A stretch of DNA of 20,367 nt, taken from NCBI GenBank assembly GCA_016929465.1, contig JAFGIT010000111.1, positions 1 to 20,367 on the forward strand, in the 5' to 3' direction. Positions 7,208-15,035 of this stretch are shown one piece after another (position 1 is the first letter of the stretch; the number at the start of each line of letters is the position of its first letter). A model generated the notes under the pieces. That model was given only the letters and a program-made list of their open reading frames with translations, was not told the DNA's origin and ran no database searches. The position numbers were made by a program, and so were the translations under genes. Source of the DNA: JAFGIT01 sp016929465 [NCBI: Candidatus Coatesbacteria bacterium]. GTDB taxonomy: Bacteria > B130-G9.

Positions 7208-8186
7208 AAAGGCCTCGGGCAAGGCGGGCCAAAGAGCGCAGGCAAAGGAGCTCCTGCGGCTGAACCTGGGCAAACTGAGCCTGAAATCCCCGATCGTTAT
7301 CGCTTCGGGCACCTTCGGATACGGGGACGAGTATCTTCATGTCAGAGGATTTTCATTCGATGACATAGGGGCTATCGCCCTCAAAGGAGTCACAATCAGA
7401 CCGAGAGCCGGAAACCCCGCCCCGCGAATCGTGGAGACCACGGGTGGAATGCTGAATTCGATCGGTCTTTCCAACATCGGCGTCAATGCGCTGATCGAGG
7501 AGAAGCTCCCGATGCTCCAGGATCTCGGCACGCACATCATTCTGAATGTGGGGGGAGACCGACCCGAGGACCTGATCGACGCGGCAAAGGCCCTGTCCTA
7601 CTACCAGAATTACTTCTCAGCGATCGAGGTGAACGTTTCTTGCCCGAACCTGGATGGCACGCCCATAGGCCAGAATACGGGGACAACTGCAAGGGTGGTG
7701 ACATCCATAAGGAAGCTCTATCGCATCCCGCTTATCGTGAAGCTGGTTCCGAATATCGCCTCGATAGTGGAGGTCGCGGGAGTCTGCGAGAGGGCCGGGG
7801 CGGATATTCTTACGATCGCGAACACATTTCCCGGGATGGCGATAGATGTCTTCAAGAGGCGCCCGATCCTCGGTAATAACACAGGGGGGCTATCTGGTCC
7901 TGCCATCAAACCCCTTGCGCTGCTCCTTGTGCACCGAGTCTATCGAGCCGTGTCGATACCGATAATCGCATCGGGGGGGATCACATGTGCGCGGGACGCG
8001 ATGGAGTTCATCATCGCTGGAGCATCGGCCATTTCGATCGGGACCGCCCTATTCTATGATGCCAACGTCTGCAAGAGAATCACCGAGGGACTGGTCGATT
8101 TCCTCAACGAGGACGCGAAGATGAATGGGCTCGAGCAGCCGCGCCCGCTCAAGGACTACGTGGGGACCCTTGTACTTAATGGGTGA
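7194..8186 (+). CDS. pyrD: Dihydroorotate dehydrogenase, class 1B catalytic subunit
   Basis: The product has 330 residues. It oxidises dihydroorotate to orotate in pyrimidine synthesis using FMN, and class 1B enzymes pair with the Fe-S/FAD subunit PyrK and use NAD+. Diagnostic segments are ASGTFGYGDEY, KGVTIRPRAGNP, NSIGLSNIGV, EVNVSCPN (active-site Cys about residue 150, which marks class 1B), KLVPN, NT.PGMAIDV, GGLSGPAIKP and IASGGI..ARDAMEFIIAGASA for FMN phosphate. The N-terminus is some 25 residues longer than typical and basic, so a later start is possible, but the ATG at 7194 overlaps xseA by 14 bases in a way that fits translational coupling. pyrK is not in the window. Confidence 0.93.
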   Translation: MKSDKKASGKAGQRAQAKELLRLNLGKLSLKSPIVIASGTFGYGDEYLHVRGFSFDDIGAIALKGVTIRPRAGNPAPRIVETTGGMLNSIGLSNIGVNALIEEKLPMLQDLGTHIILNVGGDRPEDLIDAAKALSYYQNYFSAIEVNVSCPNLDGTPIGQNTGTTARVVTSIRKLYRIPLIVKLVPNIASIVEVAGVCERAGADILTIANTFPGMAIDVFKRRPILGNNTGGLSGPAIKPLALLLVHRVYRAVSIPIIASGGITCARDAMEFIIAGASAISIGTALFYDANVCKRITEGLVDFLNEDAKMNGLEQPRPLKDYVGTLVLNG

Positions 8187-8268
8187 CGGGCATATTCTCC
8201 GTGGCGCGAGTCATGCCGAAGGCCACTACACGGATTCACTATTCGACAGAGCAGAAAAGGAACGATAG

Positions 8269-8288
8269 CATTCCTATTTGCAGGAATG
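8269..8288 (+). promoter_or_regulatory. Hairpin covering the MATE gene ribosome site
   Basis: CATTCCT (8269-8275) pairs perfectly with AGGAATG (8282-8288) around a 6-base loop. The right arm contains AGGA and reaches the first base of the GGAG that serves the ATG at 8296. There is no T-run, so it is not a terminator. It could hold back ribosome binding. A 7-bp dyad can occur by chance. Confidence 0.3.
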
Positions 8289-8295
8289 GAGAATC

Positions 8296-9711
8296 ATGCG
8301 TCCCATTGGAATAGCCCGACCGAGAGACCTAACAGAGGGGAGCGTGCTTCGCAATGTAGTCTTCATGGGCGTTCCCTCTATGATTGGCTTCGCGACGACC
8401 ACGGTGTGTGCCCTGGTCGAGGTGTATTATCTCGGCCTTCTGGGAAGTTCGGCCGTGGCTGGGATGACTTTGCTCGGCGCCTTTGCCGGTGTTCTCTCGA
8501 CATCGAACTCAATCGTGGGCGCTGGTTCGGTTGCCATCATATCGCGCCGGTACGGCGAGAAGGACTACGGTGGAACCGAGAATGCCATTAAGCAGACGCT
8601 CATCCTGAAGTTCGCCGTAGCGGTGGTTTCTGGGTGTATCGGCCTGCTTTTGCTCAGCACTATCCTCAACTGGATGAATGCGAAGCCTGAGGTCGCCAGA
8701 CTCGGCTTCGAATATGGGGTCTGGTTCTTCATAATGCTGCCATTCAATTTCTGCTCATGGTCCATGTTCACCGCGTTCAGGGGCATCGGAGATGCACGCC
8801 GGGCGATGTCGCTCATGCTGCTTACAACAGGGCTGAATATCGCCATTGCCCCCATATTGATATTCGGAGGGGCACCGATATCGATAAGAATCGGCGGACT
8901 CAATCTCCTATCTAAGGGCGCAATAATCGGCTTTGGATTGGGTATAAGCGGTGCCGCGATCGCCAAGGGGCTGTCGCTTCTTATCTGCTGCATTGTGGGG
9001 CTTATGATGCTCCATTCGTATAAGACGCACATAGGCTTTCGTATCACCCGCGGCTGGAAGCCTGACCTGGAGGTGATGAAGAAGATCATGAAGATCGGGA
9101 CGCCGCCTGGCCTGGAGGGAATAGCCAAGTCGATGGCCAACTTTGCCACGACCTACTTTATCGCCCTTTATGGGACAGCGGTCGTTGCGGCCTATGGGAT
9201 TGCGTCGCAGATTCTCGGTTTCACGATCGTCGCAGCAGTAGGTATGCAGCTCGGCTCCGCCGCAATTGTGGGACATTGCCTCGGGGCGGGCCGGGGGAAG
9301 ATGGCTGCGGAAACGGTCCGGCTCGCGACAACGGTCGTGGTCATCATCTGCGCGATTCTCGGCATATTGGCCTTCATATTCGCACCACAGATCATCAGCG
9401 TTTTCACCGAGGAGAGTGATGTCGCCGCGGAAGCGATCACGGTCATAAGAATAATGGTTTTCGGGTATCTCCTGTTTGCGTTCAGGCTGGTCCTCGCAAG
9501 CGCCTTCAATGGCTCGGGTAATACAATTCCGCCGACAGTCATCAGCCTGTCTGCGGAAGGGACACGCATCGCGCTAATAGCCGTTCTGATCTATGCCTTC
9601 CAAATGAACCAGATAGCGGTATGGTGGGCATTCGTCATCGCCAGTTCGCTTGATGCCACCATGCTTTGGGTCTGGTACAAGAAGGCCAAATGGATCGAGC
9701 GATGCATCTAA
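8296..9711 (+). CDS. MATE family multidrug/solute efflux transporter
   Basis: The product has 471 residues with about twelve hydrophobic segments in two similar halves, the length and layout of MATE (NorM/DinF-like) cation-coupled exporters. Recognisable MatE features are the first helix after LRNVVFMGVPSMIGF, the AVAGMTLLGAF segment, SIVGAGSVAIISRRYGEKD in loop 2-3, and the second-half counterpart AAVGMQLGSAAIVGHCLGAGRGKMA. I chose ATG 8296 because AGGA and GGAG lie just upstream. A TTG at 8278 would add six residues. It follows pyrD by 109 bases, so it may have its own promoter. The substrate is unknown. The methyltransferase begins seven bases after its stop. Confidence 0.92.
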   Translation: MRPIGIARPRDLTEGSVLRNVVFMGVPSMIGFATTTVCALVEVYYLGLLGSSAVAGMTLLGAFAGVLSTSNSIVGAGSVAIISRRYGEKDYGGTENAIKQTLILKFAVAVVSGCIGLLLLSTILNWMNAKPEVARLGFEYGVWFFIMLPFNFCSWSMFTAFRGIGDARRAMSLMLLTTGLNIAIAPILIFGGAPISIRIGGLNLLSKGAIIGFGLGISGAAIAKGLSLLICCIVGLMMLHSYKTHIGFRITRGWKPDLEVMKKIMKIGTPPGLEGIAKSMANFATTYFIALYGTAVVAAYGIASQILGFTIVAAVGMQLGSAAIVGHCLGAGRGKMAAETVRLATTVVVIICAILGILAFIFAPQIISVFTEESDVAAEAITVIRIMVFGYLLFAFRLVLASAFNGSGNTIPPTVISLSAEGTRIALIAVLIYAFQMNQIAVWWAFVIASSLDATMLWVWYKKAKWIERCI

Positions 9712-9718
9712 TGCGAGC

Positions 9719-12205
9719 ATGAAAGGCCCGATGGTAAGCGAATCAGCAGTGGGACAAAGGGGGGAAGCCAGCGCAAAATCGCTCAGTGCATCCTCGGTAC
9801 GCTTCGATTTCGGGCCGAGGACTAAAACGTCGCAGCTCGCCATAGGGGGATTGTGCGCTGCTGCATCGAGAAGCAAACGTGCAGACGAGTTGCTCTCGAG
9901 ATGGAAGGCCTATATGGGCTTGCCCGAAGCCGCCATAGAGCTTCTCGAGGGGCGCGCCGACGTGCCCTTTGGCCGACAATTCTCGAAGATCAAGGTACAT
10001 CCCGATCTTCTTCTCTTCGCCATCCAGACCTACTTCGCACTAGTCGTCAAGTGCGTGGCGATGCAGATCATATCGAGAGACGATTTGGCTGATTGCGGCC
10101 CTGGCAAGGAGACTCTCTCCTACTCATCCCGATTACTGTCGGATATCGACAGCGGAATAGCCTTCCGCGAATTGGGCATCGAGGCCTTCCCCGACGACCA
10201 GTGCTTCAATTGGTATTCGGACCTGATCGATGATGGGCTCTTGGAAGCCCTGAGTGCTATTTGGAGAATCGCCAGCAATTACAGGTTGGCCGCACAAGCG
10301 CAGCAGACAGGAGCCGAATGCCACGAGCTATTTGGCGAACTCTACACGGCCCTTATTCCTCAGAAGCTCAGGCATGCGTTGGGAGAATATTACACCCCCG
10401 AATGGCTGGTTGATTTCGTGCTGGACCAGGCCGGCTATGATGGAGATCCATCCCTGAAGGTCATCGATCCATCCTGCGGCTCTGGAGCCTTCCTGATAAG
10501 GGCACTTGGGCGGGCTCTCAAAAGGGCCGGACAGCTCGGGAGTATCGAACTACCGAAGATAGCTGGCATTGACGTGAATCCACTGGCTGTCCTCTCTGCA
10601 AAGGCCAATTATCTCATCGCACTGCGTGACAGGATGCGGTCTGACGGATGCGCCAAGATACCGATCTATAGGTACGATCTGATCACCGGTGACTACTCGC
10701 GGCAAACTGAGCCCACATCCAAAGCGCAATCTGGCCCCAAGCCAAGACCGAATTCTTTCGACCTGGTCGTGGGCAATCCCCCCTGGGTGCATTGGGATAA
10801 TCTCTCTTCCGGATATCGCGAGGCGACGAAGCCGCTGTGGTTCAGTTATGGGCTCTTCTCCCTCTCTGGCAGCAAGGGCCGGATGGGTGGCGGCAAGAAG
10901 GACCTCTCGATGCTGTTCGTTTACAGGTCCATAGATCGGCTTCTCAAGAGTGGCGGCAGACTGGCATTTCTCATCACACAGACCGTATTCAAGACGAGGG
11001 GCGCAGGTGATGGCTTCCGGCGCCTGAATTTCGACAGCCGCTCGGGACCGGTATTCATCGAGGTCGATTCCGTCCATGATTTGACTGCCTTGTCGCCCTT
11101 CAAGGGAGCCTCCAATCGGACCGCGATACTAATCTGCAAGAAGTCGCACGACCCGACTCACTATCCCGTTCGATACTCCGTCTGGAGGAAATCACTTAGC
11201 AAGCAATCTGAGCTCTTCGCAGAGAAGTCCTCGCCGATCGAGAAGGTGGAGCGAATTGATATGAACGCATCACCAATCGATGGTGACAGATTTGGCTCGC
11301 CATGGTTGACGGTCCCCTATGGCCTTATGGGGCCGGTGCGCAAGATGATCGGCCCCTCAGCCTATAAGGCGCACGAGGGTGTCAACTGCGCGGGACTCGC
11401 TGGCTGCTTCATCGTCAGGGTGCTGGAGAAATTGCCCAGTGGCGACCTTCTTATCGAGAATGTGCACGATATCGGTAAGATAAGTGTCAAGAAGGTCCGA
11501 GCAGTAGTTGAGCAGGGCCTGGTCTTTCCTCACCTTCTAGGAAGGGACCTCAGGAAGTGGAACGCTAGCGCGTCAGTGCACGTGATTCTCTCACAGGATC
11601 CTGAGACCCGAACCGGTATCGATGAAAAGACGATGAATGAGCAATTTCCTAAGACCCGCGAGTATTTGAGTCAATTCGAGCCCCAATTGAGACAGAGAGC
11701 GGCCTTCAAAATGTACTTCAATCCAAAGGACCACCCCTTCTGGTCAATGTTCAACATCGGCACCTATACTCTCGAGCGATGGCGTGTAGGTTGGCGGATA
11801 ATGGGCTCCAAGATGGAAGCCGCAGTCTTGCCATTTCAAGGGGACAAGCCCGTGCTTCCCCAGAATACTCACGCATTTGTGTCCTGCGGGAGCGAAAGGG
11901 AGGCTCATTATCTGTGCGCAATGCTGAACTCGGCTCCCGTCCTCTTTCTGATTCGAAGCTACTCGGTCTCAGGCGGCAAGAGCTTCGCGCCGCCCCACAT
12001 CATGGAATACGTCAGGATCCAGCTGTTTGATGATAGCAAAGAAGCGCACATCAAGCTGGCCGAGCTTTCGATGAATTGCCACGAGAGAGCATCCGAACCG
12101 GCTGGTCGATTTATGGAAGAAGCGGCCCGCGAGATTGACCGTCTTGCATCCGAGGCCTTTGGGATTCCAGCTCGGCGGATGGACGGCTTCAGAGATTTTC
12201 TGTGA
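9719..12205 (+). CDS. N6-adenine DNA methyltransferase, Eco57I/type IIG-like
   Basis: The product has about 828 residues. It transfers a methyl group from S-adenosylmethionine to adenine in DNA. LGEYYTPEWLVDFVLD precedes motif I DPSCGSGAFLIRAL (about residue 250). Motif IV is NPPW (about residue 353) after FDLVVG, and FLITQTVFKTRG is the usual helix near motif VI-VIII. The C-terminal 350 residues would hold the target-recognition region (VFPHLLGRDLRKW, then the Q-D-P and LNSAPV..LIRSYSVSGG blocks). Residues 70-190 are helical. I see no PD-(D/E)xK or other nuclease motif, and no restriction gene lies beside it, so it may be an orphan methylase or part of a dispersed defence system. The start at 9719 avoids overlap with the MATE gene; the frame stays open to an ATG at 9650. 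Confidence 0.85.
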   Translation: MKGPMVSESAVGQRGEASAKSLSASSVRFDFGPRTKTSQLAIGGLCAAASRSKRADELLSRWKAYMGLPEAAIELLEGRADVPFGRQFSKIKVHPDLLLFAIQTYFALVVKCVAMQIISRDDLADCGPGKETLSYSSRLLSDIDSGIAFRELGIEAFPDDQCFNWYSDLIDDGLLEALSAIWRIASNYRLAAQAQQTGAECHELFGELYTALIPQKLRHALGEYYTPEWLVDFVLDQAGYDGDPSLKVIDPSCGSGAFLIRALGRALKRAGQLGSIELPKIAGIDVNPLAVLSAKANYLIALRDRMRSDGCAKIPIYRYDLITGDYSRQTEPTSKAQSGPKPRPNSFDLVVGNPPWVHWDNLSSGYREATKPLWFSYGLFSLSGSKGRMGGGKKDLSMLFVYRSIDRLLKSGGRLAFLITQTVFKTRGAGDGFRRLNFDSRSGPVFIEVDSVHDLTALSPFKGASNRTAILICKKSHDPTHYPVRYSVWRKSLSKQSELFAEKSSPIEKVERIDMNASPIDGDRFGSPWLTVPYGLMGPVRKMIGPSAYKAHEGVNCAGLAGCFIVRVLEKLPSGDLLIENVHDIGKISVKKVRAVVEQGLVFPHLLGRDLRKWNASASVHVILSQDPETRTGIDEKTMNEQFPKTREYLSQFEPQLRQRAAFKMYFNPKDHPFWSMFNIGTYTLERWRVGWRIMGSKMEAAVLPFQGDKPVLPQNTHAFVSCGSEREAHYLCAMLNSAPVLFLIRSYSVSGGKSFAPPHIMEYVRIQLFDDSKEAHIKLAELSMNCHERASEPAGRFMEEAAREIDRLASEAFGIPARRMDGFRDFL

Positions 12206-12250
12206 ATTGAGGCTACTGCTATGGCGGGCGTTCGAGAGCGACGCCGGGAG

Positions 12251-13987
12251 TCATTGCTTCTTGCGGTAGATCACTATCAGCGGATTGATGGTGTCGTGAG
12301 AGACCGGTATATCCAATAGTGGCTTCGTTTTGAAAATCGCCGCGCGTTCGTATCCCGAGCTCCCCGATTCCAGCCACTCAACTATCTTCTCCATGAGGCG
12401 ACGAGCAATGGGTGCCCTGATTCCGCCGAAGTCCTGGGGATATTCGTCCGGCTTGAGTCTGCCCCCGGGCACAACGATATAATCGGAGCGCCGCGCCGCA
12501 ACGAGCTTGGCGGCGGTTTCAGGGGTTCTATCCTCCATGTACTCCGGATAGAAGGCTGTTAGCCAATCCGGCACCCTGGGGCATGACATCTCGAACAGGA
12601 TCTCAATGGTCTCTCCGGGCTTAGTGTTCTGCCTGAGCCATGCCTCCGCCGCATATTTCGAGTCGTTCTCGAGCAGCCAGGGAAGCGTCGCAGCATGCAG
12701 AGCAGTGAATCCAAAAACACCTGCGACAGCAACACGGAGTATGGCCCTGAGAGGTGCTCTCTGCAGGAGTTTGATCGCTGCAGAATTATCGCCATCGCCG
12801 GACCTCGATCCACCTCGAATCAGGCACGCGATGAGAGGCGCGCCAAGCAGCGCAAGAAAGACCATCTGGGGCATTGAGAATCTATACGCATCCCAATAAT
12901 TCCTTTGAAAGACGAGGTAGTAACAGATGATGGGAGCCAAGAATGGCCACGATTTGCGCCAATAGCGCAAGAAGGTCCAGATTGCCCCTGCGAACAGCAG
13001 TATCGCGAGCGGGTAGCCGAAGGCCTCGGATATATCGCTCAGTATTCCGGAGATCTTTATGACGTCGATCGAAGATGAATGCGGATAGACCGTTCTGCTT
13101 ACCTGCATCTGATCGACCACCCAATCGTATTTGGCGAACCAGTAACCGACGCCCGAGGCAAAACAGCTGATGATCGCAACTACCAGGATGAAAATGCCCA
13201 GCCCAATTAGATGGCGTCTATCAAATGCGGTGCGGATGATCCCCATCGTCCCGAGGCTTCTGAGGCTCTTCCCACGGAAAGCCGCCACGAGCAGCGAAAG
13301 GGCGGTCCCAGTCAGAACTCCATAGACGCTCTCCTTCGTGCAGAGCGCGATTGCAGCGAAAATAGATAGGAGCACGAAATTCCTCAGTTCGCCGGAATCA
13401 AGGGCACGAACGAAGAAATGGAGCATCAGCAGCATCCAGAACACGTATGGCACATCGGTGTTCACCGTATGCGAGTGATAGATGAAGATAACATTCAAGG
13501 CGATCGCGGCGGCGGCAATCAGGCCTGAAAGCTCTCCAAAGAGCCTCCGCCCCAGAAGATAGATCAACAGAACGATCCCCATTCCCGTCAAGGCGCTCAC
13601 TGCCCTGTTGATCAAGAGCAATGTGCTCAATCTGCGTTCCGGGTTATCGAAGCCATAGGGAAATTGAAGGCTCAATTCCGATAGGCCTCCAACTAGTTTG
13701 AGATAAAGCAGGTAGGGGCCATTGACGGCGAGAAGCATGAGATGATGACCAGCCGGATACCTGGAAAACCAGAACTCGCCATGCGAGATCGAGTACGCCA
13801 TCGCCAAGGGGCCCTTAGCCTCGAGAGTATCGTATGCCCAACTGCCAGAGATACTCGGCACGCCCCAACTAAGATGGTAGAAGTTCAACGTGCCGCTCAT
13901 CAGTAGTAGGAGGATTATCGGCCATCTTCGCTTGGCCAATGAGAGCCACACGGGGCCGTTCTTCTCCTCTATAGATTCACTATTCAT
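12251..13987 (-). CDS. GT39/ArnT-like integral membrane glycosyltransferase
   Basis: The product has 578 residues with about ten to twelve hydrophobic helices, then a soluble C-terminal domain of roughly 150 residues. Early residues include SWAYDTLEAKG and RYPAGHH in the first extracytoplasmic loop, where GT39/GT83 enzymes keep acidic catalytic residues. HSHTVNTDVPYVFWMLL matches the conserved T-D-x-P helix of the family. Such enzymes move a sugar from a polyprenyl phosphate to lipid, protein or glycan outside the membrane. The upstream gene on the same strand, 52 bases away, encodes the GT2 enzyme that would make such a donor, so the pair probably acts together. The acceptor is unknown. It converges on the methyltransferase with a 45-base gap and no clear terminator. 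The ribosome site before the ATG is weak. Confidence 0.85.
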   Translation of the reverse strand: MNSESIEEKNGPVWLSLAKRRWPIILLLLMSGTLNFYHLSWGVPSISGSWAYDTLEAKGPLAMAYSISHGEFWFSRYPAGHHLMLLAVNGPYLLYLKLVGGLSELSLQFPYGFDNPERRLSTLLLINRAVSALTGMGIVLLIYLLGRRLFGELSGLIAAAAIALNVIFIYHSHTVNTDVPYVFWMLLMLHFFVRALDSGELRNFVLLSIFAAIALCTKESVYGVLTGTALSLLVAAFRGKSLRSLGTMGIIRTAFDRRHLIGLGIFILVVAIISCFASGVGYWFAKYDWVVDQMQVSRTVYPHSSSIDVIKISGILSDISEAFGYPLAILLFAGAIWTFLRYWRKSWPFLAPIICYYLVFQRNYWDAYRFSMPQMVFLALLGAPLIACLIRGGSRSGDGDNSAAIKLLQRAPLRAILRVAVAGVFGFTALHAATLPWLLENDSKYAAEAWLRQNTKPGETIEILFEMSCPRVPDWLTAFYPEYMEDRTPETAAKLVAARRSDYIVVPGGRLKPDEYPQDFGGIRAPIARRLMEKIVEWLESGSSGYERAAIFKTKPLLDIPVSHDTINPLIVIYRKKQ

Positions 13988-14039
13988 CGAACCGAATGAG
14001 CTCGGAATTCATGTGACTTGCGCCGGACTACAGCCCACA

Positions 14040-14813
14040 TCAATGTCCGTCGGATGGCTGTATTACGTGACCATCCTCTGCAAAAACCCGAAATCTCTTG
14101 AGGCCCCGTTTGTGGAGAATAAATCTGATGCAGGTCCAAAGCACCCCGAGGCCATATTTGACGCTGCGCTTGAAGCTTATGGACGAGGCTTCGGGGAAAT
14201 ACTTGGTCGGACATGAGATTTCGCCAATCCTTAGGTGGAAGAATATTGCCTGCGCAAGCATCTCATTGTCGAATACGAAATCGTTCGAATTCTCGAGGAT
14301 CGGGAGCTTCAGAAGGGCCTCACGCGAGAATGCACGGTAGCCGGTGTGATACTCCGAGAGCTTGTGCCCGAGGAGAAGGTTCTGGACGAATGTGAGAAAG
14401 CGATTCGAGATGTATTTGTAGCGAGGCATCCCTCCCGAGAGAGCGCCGACGCCAAGTATCCTCGAACCGAGGACCACGTCGAATTCCCCGCTTGCGATCA
14501 TGGCGGACATCGCAGTGATAAGCTTCGGCGTGTATTGATAGTCGGGATGGGTCATTACGACAATGTCGGCTCCTGCCGCGACAGCCTGGGAATAGCAGGT
14601 CTTTTGATTGCCGCCGTATCCGAGGTTCTTGTCGTGAATAAAAACGGTGAGGCCAAGTCGCTCCGCCACAGCTGCAGTCGCGTCGGAACTCGCATCATCG
14701 ACCAGTATTATCTGATCGACGATGTCCTTGGGAACCTCATTATAGGTTGCCAGTAGCGTCTTCTCGGCGTTGAAGGCCGGCATGACGACTATGACTTTCT
14801 TCCCGTGAAGCAT
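14040..14813 (-). CDS. GT2 glycosyltransferase, dolichol/polyprenyl-phosphate sugar synthase type
   Basis: The product has 257 residues. KKVIVVMPAFNAEKTL starts the GT-A fold. VDDASSD (about 38-44) is the nucleotide-sugar Asp motif and HDKNLGYGGNQKTCY matches N-x-G-x-G-x-A/N. MTHPDYQY stands at the usual DxD position, as in many DPM1-like bacterial enzymes, then GSR, MPRYKYISNR, TGYRAFSREAL and DNEMLAQAI. It should transfer a hexose from a nucleotide sugar to undecaprenyl phosphate on the cytoplasmic face. No long C-terminal membrane domain is present. It is the first gene of a two-gene minus-strand unit with the GT39-like gene. A GGA lies about 8 bases upstream of its ATG. Confidence 0.92.
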   Translation of the reverse strand: MLHGKKVIVVMPAFNAEKTLLATYNEVPKDIVDQIILVDDASSDATAAVAERLGLTVFIHDKNLGYGGNQKTCYSQAVAAGADIVVMTHPDYQYTPKLITAMSAMIASGEFDVVLGSRILGVGALSGGMPRYKYISNRFLTFVQNLLLGHKLSEYHTGYRAFSREALLKLPILENSNDFVFDNEMLAQAIFFHLRIGEISCPTKYFPEASSISFKRSVKYGLGVLWTCIRFILHKRGLKRFRVFAEDGHVIQPSDGH

Positions 14814-15035
14814 CGAATATTCCAGTCAGATTCTTTGAGTTTGATTCAGGTCAACACGCGGAGTGGACACCCATTCCGCATCAATAAATCAGAAGCCAAT
14901 CGTATTAGGGTGTGGTCCTGATGGCAAGTCAATACGTCAGATAAGTGTTGAATATCAGCGCGTTTAGAATTCAAATCGAGACATGGCTGTTAATAGATAT
15001 ACCAAGATTCAACCATCATTCTCTGGCTCGATTTG
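14814..15035. other. Divergent intergenic region between GT2 gene and comEC
   Basis: This AT-richer gap should hold the promoters for both outward-facing units. It contains an inverted repeat TTGAAT (14948-14953) and ATTCAA (14969-14974) spaced by 15 bases. I see no promoter pair clear enough to report and no open reading frame. Confidence 0.35.

Noticed and set aside
8565-9149. 194-codon minus-strand ORF inside the MATE gene
   Set aside because: Reverse complement of membrane helices gives hydrophobic but meaningless sequence; no start signals.
10550-11077. 175-codon minus-strand ORF inside the methyltransferase
   Set aside because: It lies antisense to motif I-IV of the methyltransferase and has no recognisable domain.
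12206-12250. Terminator between the convergent methyltransferase and GT39-like gene
   Set aside because: Only a weak GGCGT/ACGCC 5-bp pairing with no T-run.
14235-14756. 173-codon plus-strand ORF opposite the GT2 gene
   Set aside because: The GT2 frame on the other strand carries conserved motifs throughout; this frame is a mirror shadow.
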